From: CAYSBE01 sp964429245
Lineage (GTDB): Bacteria > Bacteroidota > Bacteroidia > UKL13-3
DNA: 14,736 nucleotides
Assembly (NCBI GenBank): GCA_964429245.1
Contig: CAYSBE010000066.1
Span: 1-14,736, forward strand
Direction: 5' to 3'
The notes under the pieces are model-generated. The model did no database searches. It saw only the letters and a program-made list of their open reading frames with translations, and had not been told where the DNA came from. Positions 13,392 through 14,736 of this stretch are shown one piece after another. How positions within the stretch are numbered: position 1 is the first letter of the stretch; each line of letters starts with the position of its first letter. The translations under genes and the position numbers were made by a program.

Positions 13392-14621
13392 ATGATAGAC
13401 GAATCAAGCAAAAGTGCCTTTTCCGAATTGGTAAAACAAGCCGGACTTCAGCCACGTGAAGCTTTGGCCGAAATTAAAAAGCCTCACCAATCACTTACCA
13501 TAGGAGTACCCAAAGAAACCATTTTGCAGGAGCATCGGGTTGCATTAACGCCCTCATCTGTAAATTTATTGATTAACAATGGAAATGATGTGCTTATTGA
13601 AACGGGGGCCGGAAAATTTGCACATTTCAGCGACAAAGAATACAGCGAAGCCGGAGCCAGAATTTGCTACAGCAAAGAAGATGTTTTTAAAAGCGATATC
13701 ATTGTAAAGGTTGAACCACCTGAGGTTGAAGAAATACAAATGCTATCATCAAACCAATTGCTGATTTCTGCCATTCAACTTGCTAACAAAAATAATGCAT
13801 ACATCAAAGCATTGATGGAGAAAAAACTAACAGCTATTGCATTTGAGTTTTTGCAATCGGAAGATAATATCTATCCAATAGTAAGGAGTATGAGTGAAAT
13901 TGCCGGTACCAGTGCGATTTCAGTGGCATCTGAATATTTAAGCAGCAATAATGGCGGGAAAGGCGAAATGCTAGGTGGTGTTACTGGAATCCCTCCCACA
14001 GAAATCGTAATTATTGGGGCTGGCACTGTTGGCGAATATGCTGCTCGTGCGGCTTTAGGTGTTGGTGCAAGTGTGAAGGTATTTGATAACTCGCTAGAGA
14101 AACTACGTAGGTTACAAAATAATTTGGGTGTAAAAATTTTCACCTCACTTATTCATCCCAAAATATTGAATAAGGCAATGTTGACAGCTGATGTGGCCAT
14201 TGGTTGCCTTTGGAGCGAAGAAGGTCGTTGTCCGTGTGTGGTCACAGAAGAAACAGTAAGTGAAATGAAACCCAAATCCGTAATTATTGATATTTTCATC
14301 GATCAAGGGGGATGTTTTGAAACTTCGGAAATTACCACGCATGATAAACCAATTTTCATCAAACATGATGTTATTCATTATTGCGTGCCCAATATTGCAT
14401 CCCGAGTTAGCCGCACTGCCAGTTATGCGCTAAGCAATGTCCTCACTCCTATTTTATTAGAGATATCAGAAGAAGGTGGCATTACCAATTATATTTGGGC
14501 AAAACCCGAAGCCCGTCATGGAGTTTATATTTATAAAGGAAGCCTCACCAATAAACATATTGGCAAACGGCTAAATATTTACAGCAAGGACATTGATTTG
14601 TTACTGGCCGCAAGGGCGTAG
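13392..14621 (+). CDS. ald: Alanine dehydrogenase family protein
   Basis: The family interconverts L-alanine with pyruvate and ammonia using NAD. Of 409 residues, the first 33 are an extension before LTIGVPKE, where classic Ald (about 371 residues) begins. Family landmarks are EHRVALTP (47-54) with the substrate Arg49, IVKVEPPEVEE (104-114) with Lys106, RSMSEIAGTSA (165-175), the Rossmann motif IGAGTVGEYAA (208-218), Asp232 for the NAD ribose, IDQGGCFETSEITTHDKP (303-320) with Asp304, and HYCVPNIASRVSRTAS (329-344). The catalytic His of classic Ald, in a HLA context, is replaced by Gln129 in SAIQLAN. I recall this as a trait of the long Bacteroidota form, but have not checked it. The related saccharopine and transhydrogenase folds fit less well. 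It stands alone with its own promoter. Confidence 0.87.
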   Translation: MIDESSKSAFSELVKQAGLQPREALAEIKKPHQSLTIGVPKETILQEHRVALTPSSVNLLINNGNDVLIETGAGKFAHFSDKEYSEAGARICYSKEDVFKSDIIVKVEPPEVEEIQMLSSNQLLISAIQLANKNNAYIKALMEKKLTAIAFEFLQSEDNIYPIVRSMSEIAGTSAISVASEYLSSNNGGKGEMLGGVTGIPPTEIVIIGAGTVGEYAARAALGVGASVKVFDNSLEKLRRLQNNLGVKIFTSLIHPKILNKAMLTADVAIGCLWSEEGRCPCVVTEETVSEMKPKSVIIDIFIDQGGCFETSEITTHDKPIFIKHDVIHYCVPNIASRVSRTASYALSNVLTPILLEISEEGGITNYIWAKPEARHGVYIYKGSLTNKHIGKRLNIYSKDIDLLLAARA

Positions 14622-14643
14622 ATGTCAATAAATCATTTTGCAT

Positions 14644-14672
14644 AAAAAAAGGCCCTGAAAATCAGGACCTTT
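14644..14672 (-). terminator. Intrinsic terminator of the tRNA-Asp transcript
   Basis: In minus-strand RNA an 11-pair stem (AAAGGUCCUGA with UCAGGGCCUUU, one U·G wobble) with a three-base loop is followed by a run of U (14650-14644). On the plus strand the wobble is an A/C mismatch and the T-tract is only three bases, so it is better suited to the tRNA side. It may still weakly end ald transcription. Confidence 0.85.
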
Positions 14673-14675
14673 CTG

Positions 14676-14736
14676 CGGTGCGGACGGGACTCGAACCCGC
14701 GACCCCGTGCGTGACAGGCACGTATTCTAACCAACT
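14676..14736 (-). tRNA. tRNA-Asp (anticodon GUC), 3' part; 5' end beyond the window
   Basis: Reading the minus strand, the D-loop end AGTTGGTTAGAAT is followed by an anticodon arm CGTGC-CTGTCAC-GCACG with anticodon GTC (bases 14715-14713), a short variable loop, the T-arm GCGGG-TTCGAGT-CCCGT, the acceptor strand CCGCACC and discriminator G, as expected for tRNA-Asp. About 16 bases of the 5' end (acceptor and D-stem) lie outside the window. CCA is not encoded: the next bases are CAG. The terminator stem starts three bases after the discriminator. Confidence 0.95.

Noticed and set aside
14030..14143. Long minus-strand open frame inside ald
   Set aside because: Low-complexity product opposite the conserved Rossmann region; a shadow of the real gene.

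Overview
The window looks like chromosomal core-genome DNA from a member of the Bacteroidota. The signs are low-GC coding sequence with the standard code, repeated matches to the Bacteroidota -7 promoter element TAnnTTTG, a TonB with the N-terminal motif typical of the phylum, paired long ExbD proteins, and gene orders (DUF177-rpmF-plsX-fabH-accB-accC; exbB-exbD-exbD-tonB-binding protein-TPR) that are familiar there. The class cannot be fixed from the sequence; a Chitinophagia or Sphingobacteriia-like lineage would fit. There is no sign of mobile DNA, phage or CRISPR, and no gene-free stretch over 300 bases.

Layout. (1) 1-431: 3' part of a dipeptide epimerase, converging on and overlapping (2) the bifunctional NAD(P)HX repair enzyme nnr (420-1907, minus). 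(3) smpB (1931-2380, plus) starts only 23 bases from nnr, and the predicted promoters of the two genes interpenetrate. (4) 2523-8320: a seven-gene plus-strand operon for an energised envelope machine: ExbB/TolQ-type motor, two ExbD-type proteins, TonB, a 59-residue two-helix membrane protein, a PstS-like lipoprotein and a secreted TPR protein. It ends at a hairpin with T- and A-tracts (8338-8374) that can serve both converging operons. (5) 8387-13226, minus: DUF177/YceD, rpmF, [terminator plus possible promoter], plsX, fabH, accB, accC, joining ribosome-associated genes to the start of fatty-acid and phospholipid synthesis. (6) 13392-14621, plus: an alanine dehydrogenase-family protein. (7) A partial tRNA-Asp(GUC) on the minus strand at the right edge with its own terminator.

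How the genes work together. AccB and AccC make carboxybiotin for malonyl-CoA (the carboxyltransferase genes are not here), FabH uses malonyl-ACP for the first condensation, and PlsX draws off acyl chains as acyl-phosphate for phospholipids. The TonB block should harness proton motive force for outer-membrane uptake; its binding protein and TPR protein are stitched in by 1- and 4-base gaps, which suggests one functional unit, but their partners are unknown.

I see no clear evidence of a wholly undescribed system. The best candidates for a second look are the TonB-linked module with an orphan, motif-altered PstS-like lipoprotein, the interlocked nnr/smpB promoters, the inverted repeat around the DUF177 promoter, and hairpins whose base-pair asymmetry reveals the transcribed strand.
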